This document shows positions 17,863-28,700 of a DNA stretch of 64,000 nt, one piece after another. Position numbers and translations under genes: made by a program. The notes below the pieces were generated by a model, which did no database searches, was not told where the DNA came from, and was given only the letters and a program-made list of their open reading frames with translations. The first letter of the stretch is position 1; the number at the start of each line of letters is the position of its first letter. Source of the DNA: Leptospira inadai serovar Lyme str. 10 (GTDB taxonomy: Bacteria > Spirochaetota > Leptospiria > Leptospirales > Leptospiraceae); contig NZ_AHMM02000023.1 of assembly GCF_000243675.2 (NCBI RefSeq), positions 1 through 64,000 on the forward strand. Reading direction: 5' to 3'.

Positions 17863-19146
17863 ATGGGTGAAAGCCAGAGCCTATGGACAGTCGATCGGTG
17901 GAAAGAATGGTTTTCTAGCGGCGAACTTGTCCCGTTTTTCCAACCCATTCTTTCGGTGGAAAACGATTCGATCTTCGGTTTCGAAGCGCTCGGTCGATTT
18001 AGGGATCAAAACAATACTATCCATAGCCTAGGTCCCTTCTTTCTATCGGAACCTTCCCATACGTTTTCCCCGGAGGAAAGAATTCGATTTCACGACTTAA
18101 AGCGGGACGTGGATCGTTCGATTCGAACCAAGGCGCTTCAAATCCTGTCGGAGAGCGCAAATTTACCTCCGAATACGAAACTATTCCTGAATATTTCCCC
18201 CACGTTTATGCAGGACTACCTCATATCCGGCTCGAACGATGATCCGTATACTTTAAAATCCGCGAAATCCATCGGGGTCGATCCCCGGAAAATCGTCATC
18301 GAGATCGTCGAGGAGCATTTTTCGGGAGAAATCGCTCAGTTAAAACCATTGATAAATCTTTATAAAAGAGAAGGTTTTCTTGTCGCGATCGACGATTTGG
18401 GCGCAAGATCTTCCAATCTGGATCGAATCGGCGCCCTCCATCCGGATATTATAAAAGTCGATTTGGGATTGATACGAAGCTCGGTGGATTCCAGAAATTT
18501 TCAGGAAATCCTTTTTACCCTGTCCAGACTGGCGGAAAGTTTGGGCTGCTCCTTATTATTCGAGGGAATCGAAACCGAAACGGAGTTATACAACGCTCTG
18601 ACATACGGCGCCCGCTTTCTCCAAGGGTTTTACTTTGCCGAACCGAGCCCGAATCTTATCGATATTTCCGGCCTGAGCATTCGATTTTCCCAGCTGCATG
18701 AATTATTCTTTTCTTATAAGAAATACCAGCTACTCAGGCGGATTAAAAAAGAACGGGAATTGGAAGATAGGCTCGAATCGGCCGGGATCCAAGTTTCTTC
18801 CGAACAGGAGTTTCTTAAGATTCGGATTCGCAACGCATATCTTCTAAAAGATTCGGTTTTTAGAATGTACGTAACCGATCAAGAGGGAAGACAACTCTCT
18901 CCGAATTATACGGAATTATCACAGGAAATCATGCAGGAAGACGAGAGTTATTTGGGAAGAAACTGGAGCTGGAGACCGTATTTTCTGGAACAATTCTATA
19001 AAAACGCTAAGAATCCGTCGGAAGGTTGGATCGCTAGTAACCCGTATTTCGATCTGGATAGTCGGATCCTATTGGTCACTTATTCCAGAAGATTATCGGA
19101 AGGCAACGTTCTCTTTGTAGACGTCAGAATGTGGGATTTTCCCTAA
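17863..19146 (+). CDS. EAL-domain c-di-GMP phosphodiesterase with YkuI_C-like domain
   Basis: 427 residues, predicted cytoplasmic. The EAL domain (about 20-270) keeps the catalytic set: E41 in EALGR, N110 in FLNISP, E150 in IVIEIVEE, D177-D178 in [12 protein letters not shown]198 in IIKVD, E234/E237 in FEGIETE and Q254 in RFLQGFYF. It should therefore hydrolyse cyclic di-GMP to pGpG. The last 125 residues (from about [13 protein letters not shown] to [13 protein letters not shown]) form a PAS/Cache-like unit like the C-terminal domain of Bacillus YkuI, probably a ligand sensor. GGAGA lies against ATG 17863. The gene converges on a PilZ-like gene with stops overlapping by four bases. Confidence 0.85.
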   Translation: MGESQSLWTVDRWKEWFSSGELVPFFQPILSVENDSIFGFEALGRFRDQNNTIHSLGPFFLSEPSHTFSPEERIRFHDLKRDVDRSIRTKALQILSESANLPPNTKLFLNISPTFMQDYLISGSNDDPYTLKSAKSIGVDPRKIVIEIVEEHFSGEIAQLKPLINLYKREGFLVAIDDLGARSSNLDRIGALHPDIIKVDLGLIRSSVDSRNFQEILFTLSRLAESLGCSLLFEGIETETELYNALTYGARFLQGFYFAEPSPNLIDISGLSIRFSQLHELFFSYKKYQLLRRIKKERELEDRLESAGIQVSSEQEFLKIRIRNAYLLKDSVFRMYVTDQEGRQLSPNYTELSQEIMQEDESYLGRNWSWRPYFLEQFYKNAKNPSEGWIASNPYFDLDSRILLVTYSRRLSEGNVLFVDVRMWDFP

Positions 19147-20309
19147 GACGGGGAAACTTTTACACCCGCATCGGCTAAGAGCCGGTTGACGTTATCTATA
19201 TATCTTTTTCTCTCTCCCGGTCGAGCGGAGTTTCCTTCCAGCGATAATCCGACATACAAATTATTATCGGCGTCTCTCGCTACGGACCGAACGACCCCAT
19301 ACGCCGTCAAAGGAGCTTGCATTTTAAAAAAGATATCGAACGTAAATCCGATTCGTCTAGGTAAATCGTCGTTCAAGTCGGGGTGATTGATTTTTACCCG
19401 CAAGCCGCCTGTCGATAAATCCAAGACCGGAAATCTTTCTTTGACCAAAATCGTGTTGGATTCCCGTATCCTATCCACCATTTCGAACGTAAGGGTCTTG
19501 ATCTCCATTACGTCGGTCATATCGATTTCACGCGTACGATTCTGAGCGAGTACGTATCCGATCGGAATCGCCTGTTCGTCATGATTGATATAAACGATCG
19601 GAACAATTAGTTCCGATTTGATCTTTTGATTCGCATATTCGATGATTTTTCTTCGAACATCCTCGTCGTCACCCAATTCATGTTCATAATCGATGTAACC
19701 GTTCTTATCGGAAGTTCCGTAACTTTCCGGTTTTTGCGTGTTCGGGATAAACAGAATTTTACCGCTTTTCTTGACTAAGTCGAATTTATCACCTATGGAA
19801 CGAAATACGTCGATTTTAAGAATATCATACTTTGGCTTTAGGGTTCTCTCGTAATCGGCAAAGTTCACTTTTACCGAGGTCGGAACATTGAACAAATTTG
19901 CATCAATTGTGGTTTTACTGGTGCGAAGATTCGTAATCCAGACGGTACCGTCGGGAGGTTTGATCCTAGGAAATTTGCGCTCACGGCTTGCGATGGAAAC
20001 GGATTCGACTTCCAGAACGTACTGATTATTAGGGCGTTCTTCCAGCACTTCGCATTCCAATTCCAGGTAGCGAGCCAAAAGTTTGTACAAAACGACGCGA
20101 GAATTGAGTTTGAATTGTTCCGGAGCCTTTCCTTGCACTAGAATTTTTTTTGCGTCCTTGCTGACCGAGACAAGTTCGACTGAATCGTGATTGTCTGTAT
20201 CTCGAACCAAGAGTTCGGTTTTCAGAAGGAATTTTCCGATGATATGGAGTCTTTTTTCAGGTTCAGATATGAGTTCCCGATCTCTCTGTTTCCGATCTAC
20301 CTTTTCCAT
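19143..20309 (-). CDS. PilZ-like domain protein, Leptospira-type
   Basis: 388 residues, no signal or membrane segment. The C-terminal part has [13 protein letters not shown] and [20 protein letters not shown], the strand pattern and D-x-S-x-x-G motif of PilZ domains that bind cyclic di-GMP. The R-x-x-x-R box that normally precedes it is not clear, but [14 protein letters not shown] near residue 110 is a possible counterpart. The whole may belong to the Leptospira-specific DUF1577 group; I could not check this. Its tail-to-tail position with an EAL phosphodiesterase fits a c-di-GMP effector. Divergent from guaB. Confidence 0.55.
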   Translation of the reverse strand: MEKVDRKQRDRELISEPEKRLHIIGKFLLKTELLVRDTDNHDSVELVSVSKDAKKILVQGKAPEQFKLNSRVVLYKLLARYLELECEVLEERPNNQYVLEVESVSIASRERKFPRIKPPDGTVWITNLRTSKTTIDANLFNVPTSVKVNFADYERTLKPKYDILKIDVFRSIGDKFDLVKKSGKILFIPNTQKPESYGTSDKNGYIDYEHELGDDEDVRRKIIEYANQKIKSELIVPIVYINHDEQAIPIGYVLAQNRTREIDMTDVMEIKTLTFEMVDRIRESNTILVKERFPVLDLSTGGLRVKINHPDLNDDLPRRIGFTFDIFFKMQAPLTAYGVVRSVARDADNNLYVGLSLEGNSARPGERKRYIDNVNRLLADAGVKVSPS

Positions 20310-20390
20310 TAAATTCCTAAGTGTGGGGGGCGGAAATTCTCTTGATTCCAGCCTTTCGCTTCGTTTTGATGTAATAGGTAAGGTACACTA

Positions 20391-21917
20391 ATGTCAAACC
20401 AATCTTACCGCAACTCCCAATTTTTAGACGGCCTCTCCGGCGAAGAACTTTTCAGCATGCAAATCGGGCTGACCTATCGGGACTTTTTAGTTCTACCGGG
20501 TTTTATCGATTTTCATCCATCCGAAGTTGAGCTTGAAACTCGGCTCACCAGAAAAATTCGATTAAAAAGACCTTTTGTAAGTTCTCCGATGGATACGGTA
20601 ACCGAATCGGCAATGGCAATCGCCCAAGCGTTGATGGGGGGAATCGGAATCATTCATTATAATAATACGATCGACCAGCAAGTGGCCGAAGTAACGAAAG
20701 TCAAGCGTTTTGAAAACGGATTCATCACCGACCCGGTTGTGCTCGGCCCGAAAAATATCATAGAAGATTTGGATCGGATTAAGGAGCGCCAAGGATTTAC
20801 GGGAATTCCGATCACGGAAGACGGGACAAGAACTTCTAAATTAATCGGAATCGTCACCAACAGAGATATCGACTTTGAAAGAGATAGAACCATCTCCCTG
20901 GATAAAGTGATGACCACGGACGTCATTACCGGGAAGTCGGGGATTACGTTGAAGGAAGCAAACGATATCATTAAAAGAGAAAAGATCGGAAAATTGCCGA
21001 TCACGGACAAGGACGGAAGATTAGTGTCCTTGGTGAGTCGTTCGGACCTGAAAAAAAATAAGGATTTTCCGGATTCTTCCAAGGATGAAAGCAAGCGGCT
21101 ACGTTGCGGTGCTGCCGTTTCTACCTTACACGAATCCAGGGAGAGAGTCGCGGCATTGTACGAAGCAGGCGTCGACGTGATATTTATAGACTCTGCTCAG
21201 GGGAATTCGATCTACCAAATCGAAATGCTGCAATTCATCAAAAAGAATTTTCAGAATTTGGAAGTCGTGGCGGGGAACGTAGTCACTAGAGCTCAGGCCG
21301 AAAATTTGATTCAGGCAGGTGCGGACGGTCTCCGTATCGGAATGGGTCCCGGATCGATTTGCATCACTCAGGATACTATGGCAGTCGGGCGGGCACAAGC
21401 GACTGCAGTTTATCAAACTGCAAATCATGCCGCGAAGCACGATGTTCCGGTTATCGCCGACGGCGGAATCACGAATATAGGCGATATTGCAAATGCCCTC
21501 GCCATCGGAGCTTCCGCTTGTATGATGGGGTTCATGTTCGCCGGAACAAACGAGGCTCCCGGCGAGTATTTCTATGAGAACGGAATCCGTCTCAAGAAGT
21601 ATAGGGGAATGGCCAGTATTGAAGCGATGAAAGCCGGCGGGGATAAGCGGTATTTTAACGAGGGGCAAAAAGTCAAGGTAGCTCAAGGAGTCAGCGGGTC
21701 CGTCGTAGACCGGGGATCGATTCTAAACTTCATTCCTTATTTGAGCCAAGGAATTCGCCTTTCTTTCCAAGACATGGGTTATAAAAGTATTCAAGAGCTG
21801 CACAAGGCTCTACGCGAAGGAAAGCTGAGATTCGAAAGAAGAAGCGAATCCGCTCAGGCCCAAGGCTCCGTCCACAGCCTGTATTCGTACAGTGCACCGA
21901 GTCTGAGGGCCGAATAA
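20391..21917 (+). CDS. guaB: IMP dehydrogenase
   Basis: 508 residues. It oxidises IMP to XMP with NAD, the committed step to GMP. The barrel has [10 protein letters not shown] at the N-terminal side, two CBS repeats between about residues 110 and 225 ([10 protein letters not shown]...ITEDG and [18 protein letters not shown]), then RCGAAVS, IDSAQG, and [14 protein letters not shown] with catalytic C324. The usual threonine after this cysteine is isoleucine here (S-I-C-I-T). The mobile flap and C-terminal segment with [11 protein letters not shown] are present. TAAGGT lies eight bases before ATG 20391. Divergent from the PilZ-like gene. Confidence 0.96.
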   Translation: MSNQSYRNSQFLDGLSGEELFSMQIGLTYRDFLVLPGFIDFHPSEVELETRLTRKIRLKRPFVSSPMDTVTESAMAIAQALMGGIGIIHYNNTIDQQVAEVTKVKRFENGFITDPVVLGPKNIIEDLDRIKERQGFTGIPITEDGTRTSKLIGIVTNRDIDFERDRTISLDKVMTTDVITGKSGITLKEANDIIKREKIGKLPITDKDGRLVSLVSRSDLKKNKDFPDSSKDESKRLRCGAAVSTLHESRERVAALYEAGVDVIFIDSAQGNSIYQIEMLQFIKKNFQNLEVVAGNVVTRAQAENLIQAGADGLRIGMGPGSICITQDTMAVGRAQATAVYQTANHAAKHDVPVIADGGITNIGDIANALAIGASACMMGFMFAGTNEAPGEYFYENGIRLKKYRGMASIEAMKAGGDKRYFNEGQKVKVAQGVSGSVVDRGSILNFIPYLSQGIRLSFQDMGYKSIQELHKALREGKLRFERRSESAQAQGSVHSLYSYSAPSLRAE

Positions 21918-21958
21918 TTTCAGGATCCCTTGGTAGAACAAATTAGAGGATAGAAGAA

Positions 21959-22750
21959 TTGCTGAGATTCCTTCCTAAATCCGTTTTTCTTTCGGCCTTG
22001 GTTGTACTGTCGGGATCGCTGAGTCACGCCCAAAGCACTGCGGAAAAAACGCGGGTGGCTCAGGAGCTCGTGGCTCGTTTAGACCAGGCCCTGCTAAAGG
22101 CGGACGGATTAGTTAAGGCCAATCTCATTTTGATCAAACGCTCCGGAGATACATGGAATTGGGATATGAGCGTTTTTAGAAAGGGGGAAGATTCCCTCTC
22201 CCTTTTTGAAAGTAAAGGACGCGGGTTGGAATATAAGATTTTGTTTAAGGAAGACGGGGAATTAATTTATGCGTTTAACGCTCTTTCACGGAAAATATTC
22301 CGAAAAACGGACGAAGAAAAATACGAAAATCACCTGAACACCGGTTTCAGTTTCGTGGATTTATCCGGAACATCGTACCAGGCGAATTATAATCCCATCG
22401 TGCAAAGCGATCTCGAAGTCGGAGGCAAAAAAATGAAACGAGTTTCGATGCGTCCGATCGTTCCGTACTTTTATTCCAAATTAGTTCTACTTCTGGAGCC
22501 GGATACTTTAAGGCCGACTCGATTGGATTTTCACGATAAGGACGGAGTTTTATACAAGACTTTAAACATCAAGTACGGTCCGGTTAAGGTTAAGTCTAAA
22601 CAAAAAGTCACCCGGGACGAGATTGCGAGCCGACTCGAAATGCTCGATTTGAATTCCGGTTCGATCACCGTACTTGAATACACGGAGGTGGATCGGGACG
22701 TTAAGCCGGATCCGTCTCTTTTTGAATTGGAAAACTTAAATCGACTCTAA
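21959..22750 (+). CDS. Outer-membrane lipoprotein-sorting (LolA-like) protein
   Basis: 263 residues with a signal peptide ([16 protein letters not shown]) and an all-beta LolA-like body: [59 protein letters not shown]. This is the exported LolA_like family often annotated as outer-membrane lipoprotein-sorting protein; a role in lipid or lipoprotein transfer across the periplasm is assumed from the fold. The start is TTG 21959 with GAGGA eight bases upstream. It is followed after one base by rsmE, so the two are co-transcribed, perhaps with guaB as well. Confidence 0.75.
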   Translation: MLRFLPKSVFLSALVVLSGSLSHAQSTAEKTRVAQELVARLDQALLKADGLVKANLILIKRSGDTWNWDMSVFRKGEDSLSLFESKGRGLEYKILFKEDGELIYAFNALSRKIFRKTDEEKYENHLNTGFSFVDLSGTSYQANYNPIVQSDLEVGGKKMKRVSMRPIVPYFYSKLVLLLEPDTLRPTRLDFHDKDGVLYKTLNIKYGPVKVKSKQKVTRDEIASRLEMLDLNSGSITVLEYTEVDRDVKPDPSLFELENLNRL

Positions 22751-22751
22751 A

Positions 22752-23444
22752 ATGTCCGATTCGGAATCCGTTTTTTTTCGCCCGAACTTTCGTCCCGATT
22801 CAAATTTGCGACTGGATCCCGAGGAAATCTCGCATCTCAAGGCTCTTCGTATTTTTAACGATAAGAAAATCGTAATCGTTAAGGACGGAAAAGGAGCCAG
22901 TTATCTCTTCGAAGTTCCGCCTTCCGCCAAGACAGGAACGATTCTCGAAACCGAATTTAAGGAAAATACCTCTCCTCCGGCCGTAATTGCAACCGCCATT
23001 CCGAAAGGAAATAGGCTAGAGTGGTTGATCCAAAAGGGGACGGAACTAGGAATAACGGAGTTTATCTTTTTAACCTTTGCACACTCGGATCGAAAGGATT
23101 TGAATGCGGAAAGGTTACTCCGAGTCGCGGGCGAGGCTTGCGCTCAGGCCAAACGGGAATTTCTTCCGGAAATCCTTGGCCCGATGTCCCTCCTTCGTTA
23201 TTTAGAATCCCTGAAAAATCCGAGCGAAGAAGTGCTCCTTCTCGATCCGGAAGGATTAGGAAAACTTGATACGAATTCCATTCGGAGCCGAACGGTTCTG
23301 ATCGGTCCCGAAGGAGGTTTTCGTGAGGAAGAAAAAGAATTGTTTCGGAAATACGGAGTTCCCGGTTACAAGGCCGGAAATTCGATTTTAAGAATAGAGA
23401 CCGCCTGTTTATATGCGGCGTCTCTATTCCGTGCTTCGTTATAG
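22752..23444 (+). CDS. rsmE: 16S rRNA (uracil-1498-N3)-methyltransferase
   Basis: 230 residues of the SPOUT class. The trefoil-knot motifs are GPEGGFREEEKELF and GNSILRIETACLYAASLF, diagnostic for RsmE. The N-terminal PUA-like part begins with FFRPNFRPDSNLRLDPEEISH. It methylates U1498 of 16S rRNA using SAM. It starts one base after the LolA-like gene ends, which suggests translational coupling. Confidence 0.93.
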   Translation: MSDSESVFFRPNFRPDSNLRLDPEEISHLKALRIFNDKKIVIVKDGKGASYLFEVPPSAKTGTILETEFKENTSPPAVIATAIPKGNRLEWLIQKGTELGITEFIFLTFAHSDRKDLNAERLLRVAGEACAQAKREFLPEILGPMSLLRYLESLKNPSEEVLLLDPEGLGKLDTNSIRSRTVLIGPEGGFREEEKELFRKYGVPGYKAGNSILRIETACLYAASLFRASL

Positions 23445-23452
23445 CGAGCCGG

Positions 23453-23791
23453 CTATTTACCGACTCCGCTTGTCCCTAAGAATAAAAGACAATTGGTATA
23501 ATTATGACCGCAATCGCGTGTACAAGCCTGTTGGAGTTGTAAGCAAAGAGTTACGATACTGCAGGCAGTATTGCAATTGGAAAGGCAGGTATTCAGTTGC
23601 AATAAATTGTTTCCGGTAACTGTCGCGCCATACTGGTTCTGGCAATTGGCCGAGCAAGACCCTAATCCTCCGCCGACGCAACCGGCTAAATAAGTATTGA
23701 TAGCCGCACCCTTTATATCCCGCTCTTTATGCTCGCAAGCCGTCAGAAAAATTGCAGTAATGATCAAAAGAAGTCGTAGGGACAGGGTCAT
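23453..23791 (-). CDS. Cysteine-rich putative lipoprotein
   Basis: 112 residues. Signal peptide MTLSLRLLLIITAIFLTAC with lipobox L-T-A-C. The mature chain has ten further cysteines, many in CX3C pairs (GSCSANCQNQ, NTCLSNCNTACS, QACTRDC), within short helical stretches, suggesting a disulfide-pinned helical bundle or a metal site outside the membrane. The frame opens at 23896, but the signal peptide points to ATG 23791; no good ribosome site is seen before it. It converges on rsmE and is divergent from thiS. Family not recognised. Confidence 0.62.
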   Translation of the reverse strand: MTLSLRLLLIITAIFLTACEHKERDIKGAAINTYLAGCVGGGLGSCSANCQNQYGATVTGNNLLQLNTCLSNCNTACSIVTLCLQLQQACTRDCGHNYTNCLLFLGTSGVGK

Positions 23792-23895
23792 ATAAGTAAA
23801 AGGTTTTCGGTCGTTAGGTAATGGTAAACTAAAAAACATTGGACTCGACAAACTGGAAACCTGGAATAGAAGCAGAACTAGACCGAGGTGCATCA

Positions 23896-24096
23896 ATGTT
23901 GGTCAACGGTAAACAGATGTCTCTAAGTGAGCTCTCTTCCCCTGGTTTGATTTCTTTGCTCGAATCTTTAAAATTAAAACCTGAAATGGTCGCGGTTCAA
24001 AGAAACGGAGAAATCTTAAAAAAGGCGGCTTGGTCGGGAGTCATTCTTCAAGACGGAGATCGAATTGAAATTTTAAAATTCGTAGGCGGCGGATGA
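23896..24096 (+). CDS. thiS: Sulfur carrier protein ThiS
   Basis: 66 residues of ubiquitin-like fold beginning MLVNGKQMSL and ending FVGGG. The terminal Gly-Gly is thiocarboxylated and gives sulfur for the thiazole part of thiamine. GAGGTG lies five bases before ATG 23896, so the TTG-started extension from 23839 is not used. Its stop overlaps the start of thiE (ATGA). Confidence 0.9.
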   Translation: MLVNGKQMSLSELSSPGLISLLESLKLKPEMVAVQRNGEILKKAAWSGVILQDGDRIEILKFVGGG

Positions 24097-24782
24097 ATCC
24101 AAATCGGAAAAATCTTTCTAGCACGATTCGTCCCCGTGTCGAACTGTGGAAGGCGCCCGGATTGTATCCTATTCTGGATTTGGAATATTGCTCCAAATTC
24201 CAAAAAAATCCCTTCGAGTTAGTTTCCCTATGGGCGAAGTACCGGGACTATATTCCTTTTTTTCAATTAAGGGCCAAGAAAGAAACGGTCGAACAAATTA
24301 CGATTTTATACCGAAGTCTGAGGGAAACATTTCCCGATTTTCCCGTGATTTTGAACGACCATTGGAAATTGGCTCTGGATCTAGGTTCCTTCGGGCTGCA
24401 TATCGGCAAGGAAGATTACGAGAATTTGGATCAAGAGGCTAGAAACCGAATTCGAGCTAGCGAACTTTTTTTAGGAACTTCTTCTCATTGCTTAGCGGAC
24501 CTGAGCAATATTGAGACGGGTGCCTGGGATTACACCGGTTTCGGTCCGATTTTCGATACCTCTTCCAAGGAAAAAATTCATCCGGTTCTAGGAATTGCCG
24601 AGCTTTCCGAGGCATTGAGACTGAGTTCCGTTCCAGTGACTCCTATCGGGGGGATCGGCTCCGAAACCTTGCCTAGGATCTTGTCGAAGGGAAACTTCCT
24701 TGTCGCAATGATCTCAGGCGCTGCAGAAACTGAAGATGTTCTAAAATCCTTACGCTTGCTCCAAGAATCCGGAACCGTATAG
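24093..24782 (+). CDS. thiE: Thiamine-phosphate synthase
   Basis: 229 residues. Joins the hydroxymethylpyrimidine and thiazole phosphates to thiamine phosphate. The TIM-barrel motifs are [59 protein letters not shown] and TPIGGIG. The substrate-facing residues Q-x-R-x-K, N-D, H-x-G-x-E-D and G-P-x-F all appear. Translation is coupled to thiS by a 4-bp overlap. No TPP riboswitch is visible upstream of the pair. Confidence 0.93.
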   Translation: MNPNRKNLSSTIRPRVELWKAPGLYPILDLEYCSKFQKNPFELVSLWAKYRDYIPFFQLRAKKETVEQITILYRSLRETFPDFPVILNDHWKLALDLGSFGLHIGKEDYENLDQEARNRIRASELFLGTSSHCLADLSNIETGAWDYTGFGPIFDTSSKEKIHPVLGIAELSEALRLSSVPVTPIGGIGSETLPRILSKGNFLVAMISGAAETEDVLKSLRLLQESGTV

Positions 24783-24822
24783 TTCTCAAAAGCGGGAAGA
24801 ACTTTCAATTGACTCAGAGATT

Positions 24823-25671
24823 ATGTCCAATAGGATGCTCCGTATGAAGCAACCAGGGGAAATCCGTCATCTCTCGGCGAAAGACGACCGAGATTACCTC
24901 CTCGATTATCAATCGATGGACATAGACAATCTGGAAAAGACGGAGATCTTAGGAGTTCCTTTCGAGAACGCCAGCCTAGACGAGTCGGTGGCTAAGATCT
25001 ATCATCTGATGGAAGAGAAAGATCACTATCATCACGTTCTTCTCTTGGATCCGGTTAAGACCATGGCCATCCGAAAAGGAAAGAAGCTGCATCGAATCGC
25101 GCAAAAAGCCAGCCTAATTCTTGCGGAAGGCGCTGGATTGCAATGGGCGGCTAAGCGACTCGGCGGCGAGTTGAAGGAAAGAATTCCCACAATCGCGTTA
25201 ATGATGGATCTAGTTCGACTTTGCGAATTGAGAAATTATTCCATCTTCCTTCTAGGAGGAAAAGAAGATATAATAGAAAAAGTATATTTTAATCTTTCCA
25301 GACATTTCCCCGGCGTGCGTATCGTAGGTCGTCACGCGGGACACATGAATACCCAAAGGGAATTACTCGTAAAGGAATCGATTCGTAAAACCAGTCCCAA
25401 TATTATATTTCTTGCAATGGATTTTCCCGAGCAGGAAGTCTGGATCGAAAATAATACGGCCTTCTTCGGACATGCGGTCGTGATCGGCGTTGCGGGAGCC
25501 ATGGATATTTTATCCGGAAAAGTGCGGAAGGCTCCGAACTATTTTAAATTGCACGGGCTGACTTGGTTTTGGAGAATACTTGTCCGTCCTTGGAGATTGA
25601 TCCGACTCGGCCGAATGATCGGCTTTTTCGCTTTCGTCTGGATCAAATCGTTGTTTCGCAAGAAGAAATAG
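24823..25671 (+). CDS. WecG/TagA/CpsF family glycosyltransferase
   Basis: 282 residues of GT26. The core begins at [18 protein letters not shown] and has [43 protein letters not shown] and [20 protein letters not shown], then a basic, hydrophobic tail that probably holds it to the inner face of the membrane. These enzymes add a ManNAc-type sugar to undecaprenyl-linked intermediates of surface polymers. An N-terminal extension of about 35 charged residues precedes the domain; several internal ATGs (24835, 24844) make the start uncertain. Confidence 0.85.
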   Translation: MSNRMLRMKQPGEIRHLSAKDDRDYLLDYQSMDIDNLEKTEILGVPFENASLDESVAKIYHLMEEKDHYHHVLLLDPVKTMAIRKGKKLHRIAQKASLILAEGAGLQWAAKRLGGELKERIPTIALMMDLVRLCELRNYSIFLLGGKEDIIEKVYFNLSRHFPGVRIVGRHAGHMNTQRELLVKESIRKTSPNIIFLAMDFPEQEVWIENNTAFFGHAVVIGVAGAMDILSGKVRKAPNYFKLHGLTWFWRILVRPWRLIRLGRMIGFFAFVWIKSLFRKKK

Positions 25672-25702
25672 CCGCTCGCAAAATCCGAACGGACTTCGGG
25701 TT

Positions 25703-28700
25703 CTATTTCCGAACTAAATCACGAATCGATTCCAGGGTCGGCGAGACCCAATCTTCCAGGATAGGATCCTGCTTCAATGCTTCCCGCTTAAACAAGAGAT
25801 CCTTATTCGAGAGGGATATCTCGCTGGATTCTCCGATTTTTCTCGCGGTTTCGATCGCTTTCCAGTAATTTTGCAGGGCTTCCGCAGTATACGATTCGGA
25901 TTGTTGACCCGTCGCTTTCTTAGCTAAAATCTCGTAGCAAGCCCCTATATTATTGTAAGCGGCGGTAAGCGTCTGGTAAACTTCCTGGTGATATGGATCG
26001 TCCGCTTTCGGGATGCCCATAGCGGGAATTTTTTCTTCCATATCGTCTTTGACCCTTAAATAATAACCTAAAGCGGTCTTGGTTTGCTTGGTATAAAAGA
26101 GAGCGTTCCCTTTGCCCATCAGCAGAGTCGGATTATAATATTCATCCTTATCTTCGAATCCGGTCCAATCCGCCAAGGCCTTATCGAAGTCCGCATCCAT
26201 ATATTCCACCCAGCCTTGAAAGAATTTCATTTCACGCCGTATGGAACTAGGAAGTTCTCTTCTCCATTTACGGATAAGATCGTATTTAGGTTCGTCGGAA
26301 TTGACTTTTGCGAATTCCGCCAGAGAGGCTTTTAATTCGTTGCGGCGATTCTTTCTTTCCTCTTCCTCTTTTAGAACCGAAAGACTTTTTCCGTCTTCTT
26401 CAAATCGGGCACGGAACGGATAAATTTTTCGTCCCGGGAATTCCTTGATCGATTCCTTACCGGTTAATCCGGCGGAAAGTAGATATCGAATTTTTCCTTG
26501 GTCGAAATAAATCCGAGTGGGATTTCCTTCCAAAAGGGTTTCGTCCTCGTCCTTCGTACCAAACCAGCGGACGTTTCTATTGTATCTGTTTTCCGCTTCC
26601 CGTAAAAGGTCTCCGGCCTCCTCGAAGTTGCCGACGCGAATGGAATGCTCCGCCAGTTCCAGAACGGCAAGCCAATGCTTTTCGTCCAAGCTCGCCGCTT
26701 TTTCAAAAAACCGGCGGGCCTGAACGTTTTCTTTTAATGCTAAATAATAAATGCCGCGTTGGTAATAGCCTTCCGCATAATTTTTACCGTCGATCTCCAC
26801 TTTAGTTCGTTCGTCTTCCTGGGATTTACGATAGATCGTATCCAACATTCTGAGAGCGCTTTCTTCGATTTCGATTCCCGAAACCTGATCGACCGGATTG
26901 ATATTATATTTGATTCGCAACTCCTCGGAATCCAACGCGGTGTAAAAGGAGGCTAGTTTCGTGAGGATATAAAAGGGAAGTTCGGACTCCATATCCAAAT
27001 TGTTCCGCAAAAGTCTATGGTGGTTTAGCACGAATTGAGGGTCCCCGCTTTCTTTCCACATTTCTATATAAGTGGAAACTAAACCTGCCTGACCGGGAAT
27101 GCTTTTGGGATTGGCTTCTACGATTCTATTATAAAAGGATGCCGCCTTTCCGAATTCCCTTCGATTATAATAGATTTTAGCGATACCTGCAGTCGCTTTC
27201 TCGTCGTAAGGACTCTCGCCGTCGGTAAAGACTCTACGATAATAATCGATCGAGAGAGCGTCGTTTTTGAATTTTCCGCGCTTCCCGTCCGGCTCGGCAA
27301 AGTCGGGTGTGACTTGGGAATGGAACCAACCTAAATTCCTATACGTATCGTTTTCATGAATTCTCTCTTTGAGTCGCATCACCAAGAACGCGCCGGCAGC
27401 CACTACTTTTCTGGGAGTTTTTTCCTGATCCAATAGAAATCGAATTCCTTCGACTCCTTGATTGATGCCTAGATGACTCTTTAATTTCTTATCGTTCCAG
27501 GATTCGCCGGGAGCTAATTTAACGAGTGGGGCGTTTTCTCTCCGATTCCATGAATCCACGGTTCCGCTGAATCCGAGATCGGGCTCGATTCTCCCGAATA
27601 ATTTTCCGAAAGAAAGTTCGTATTCTCCGGCGCGACTGTACTCGACTCCGTATAAATTCAAGTATTTTAAATCGTTGGGGAGAATTTCCGCGCCTTTGTC
27701 AAAATTACTTTCAATGGAGATTAAATACTTCTTTCTTTCGTCCTCGCCGAGCTGGCCTAATATTTTTTTAGCGCCCATCTCACGAATTTGTTCCAATCCA
27801 TTTTCGTAATGTTGAGCTGCCTGCCTTGGGCGAATAATTCCGAAATAGGTGAAATAGGATCCGAAGGCCAAGAGGAGCCCTGCTGCGATCGTATAGATAG
27901 TTCTGCGAACTCGTTTTCTTTTTTCTAGTAATCCCTCTTTCGTGTAAATCGGATCGGAGGCGATGATAGGAATTCCGTCCGCCGAATAAGCGCCGGAACG
28001 ATCCGTTAAATTGATGGTCGTCCCTAACGCTGCGGATAAGAAGGCGGCGACGTCTTCGGGCGTACTTTCGACCTTGATGAGTTCTAAAAGATCCCGTTGC
28101 GCTTTCTTCGAGAGTTTATCTTGTACGATAGCCTCTATTACGGACCTACGTAATACCGGCGGATATCTTAGAATTTCCTTTTGAATGATCGCCAGTTCTT
28201 CGTCGCTTAGGGAGCGATCCAGGTCTTCCTTATCTTCACCGCCCAAGGAACGGAGATCATCTTCGAACGAAGGCGCGCCTAGATCTCCGTCCGAGTCGGA
28301 TTCCGCATCCAAATCAGGGGAGAAACTAGTAAAATCCTGGCCTGGCGGAGTCGAACCCAGATCCATTTCCGATACCGGTTCCGAGGAAAAATCCGCGAAC
28401 GGATCGGCTTCGGGTAGGGAAGTCGCCCCGGAAAGATCGGAGAAGGGATCTTGTCCGCCCGCTCCTGAAACGGGTGCAAAGTCCGAGAATGGATCGGAAT
28501 CGGAAGGGCCAGGTTCCGCAGTAAACGGCTCGCCTTCCCCCGTTCCCGAATCGAATCCTAGATCTCCGAAATCACTTTCATGGGAAGGGGAGGCCCCGAA
28601 GGGATCCCCTTCGCCCAAACCGAATTCATCACCCGGTGCATTTTCCATTGAACTTGCGTCAAAGTCGGCGAATGGATCTTCCGTAGTCGAAGTTCCTACA

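Noticed and set aside
23797..23895. Possible TPP riboswitch before thiS
   Set aside because: The conserved CUGAGA and helix elements of the THI box are not present.
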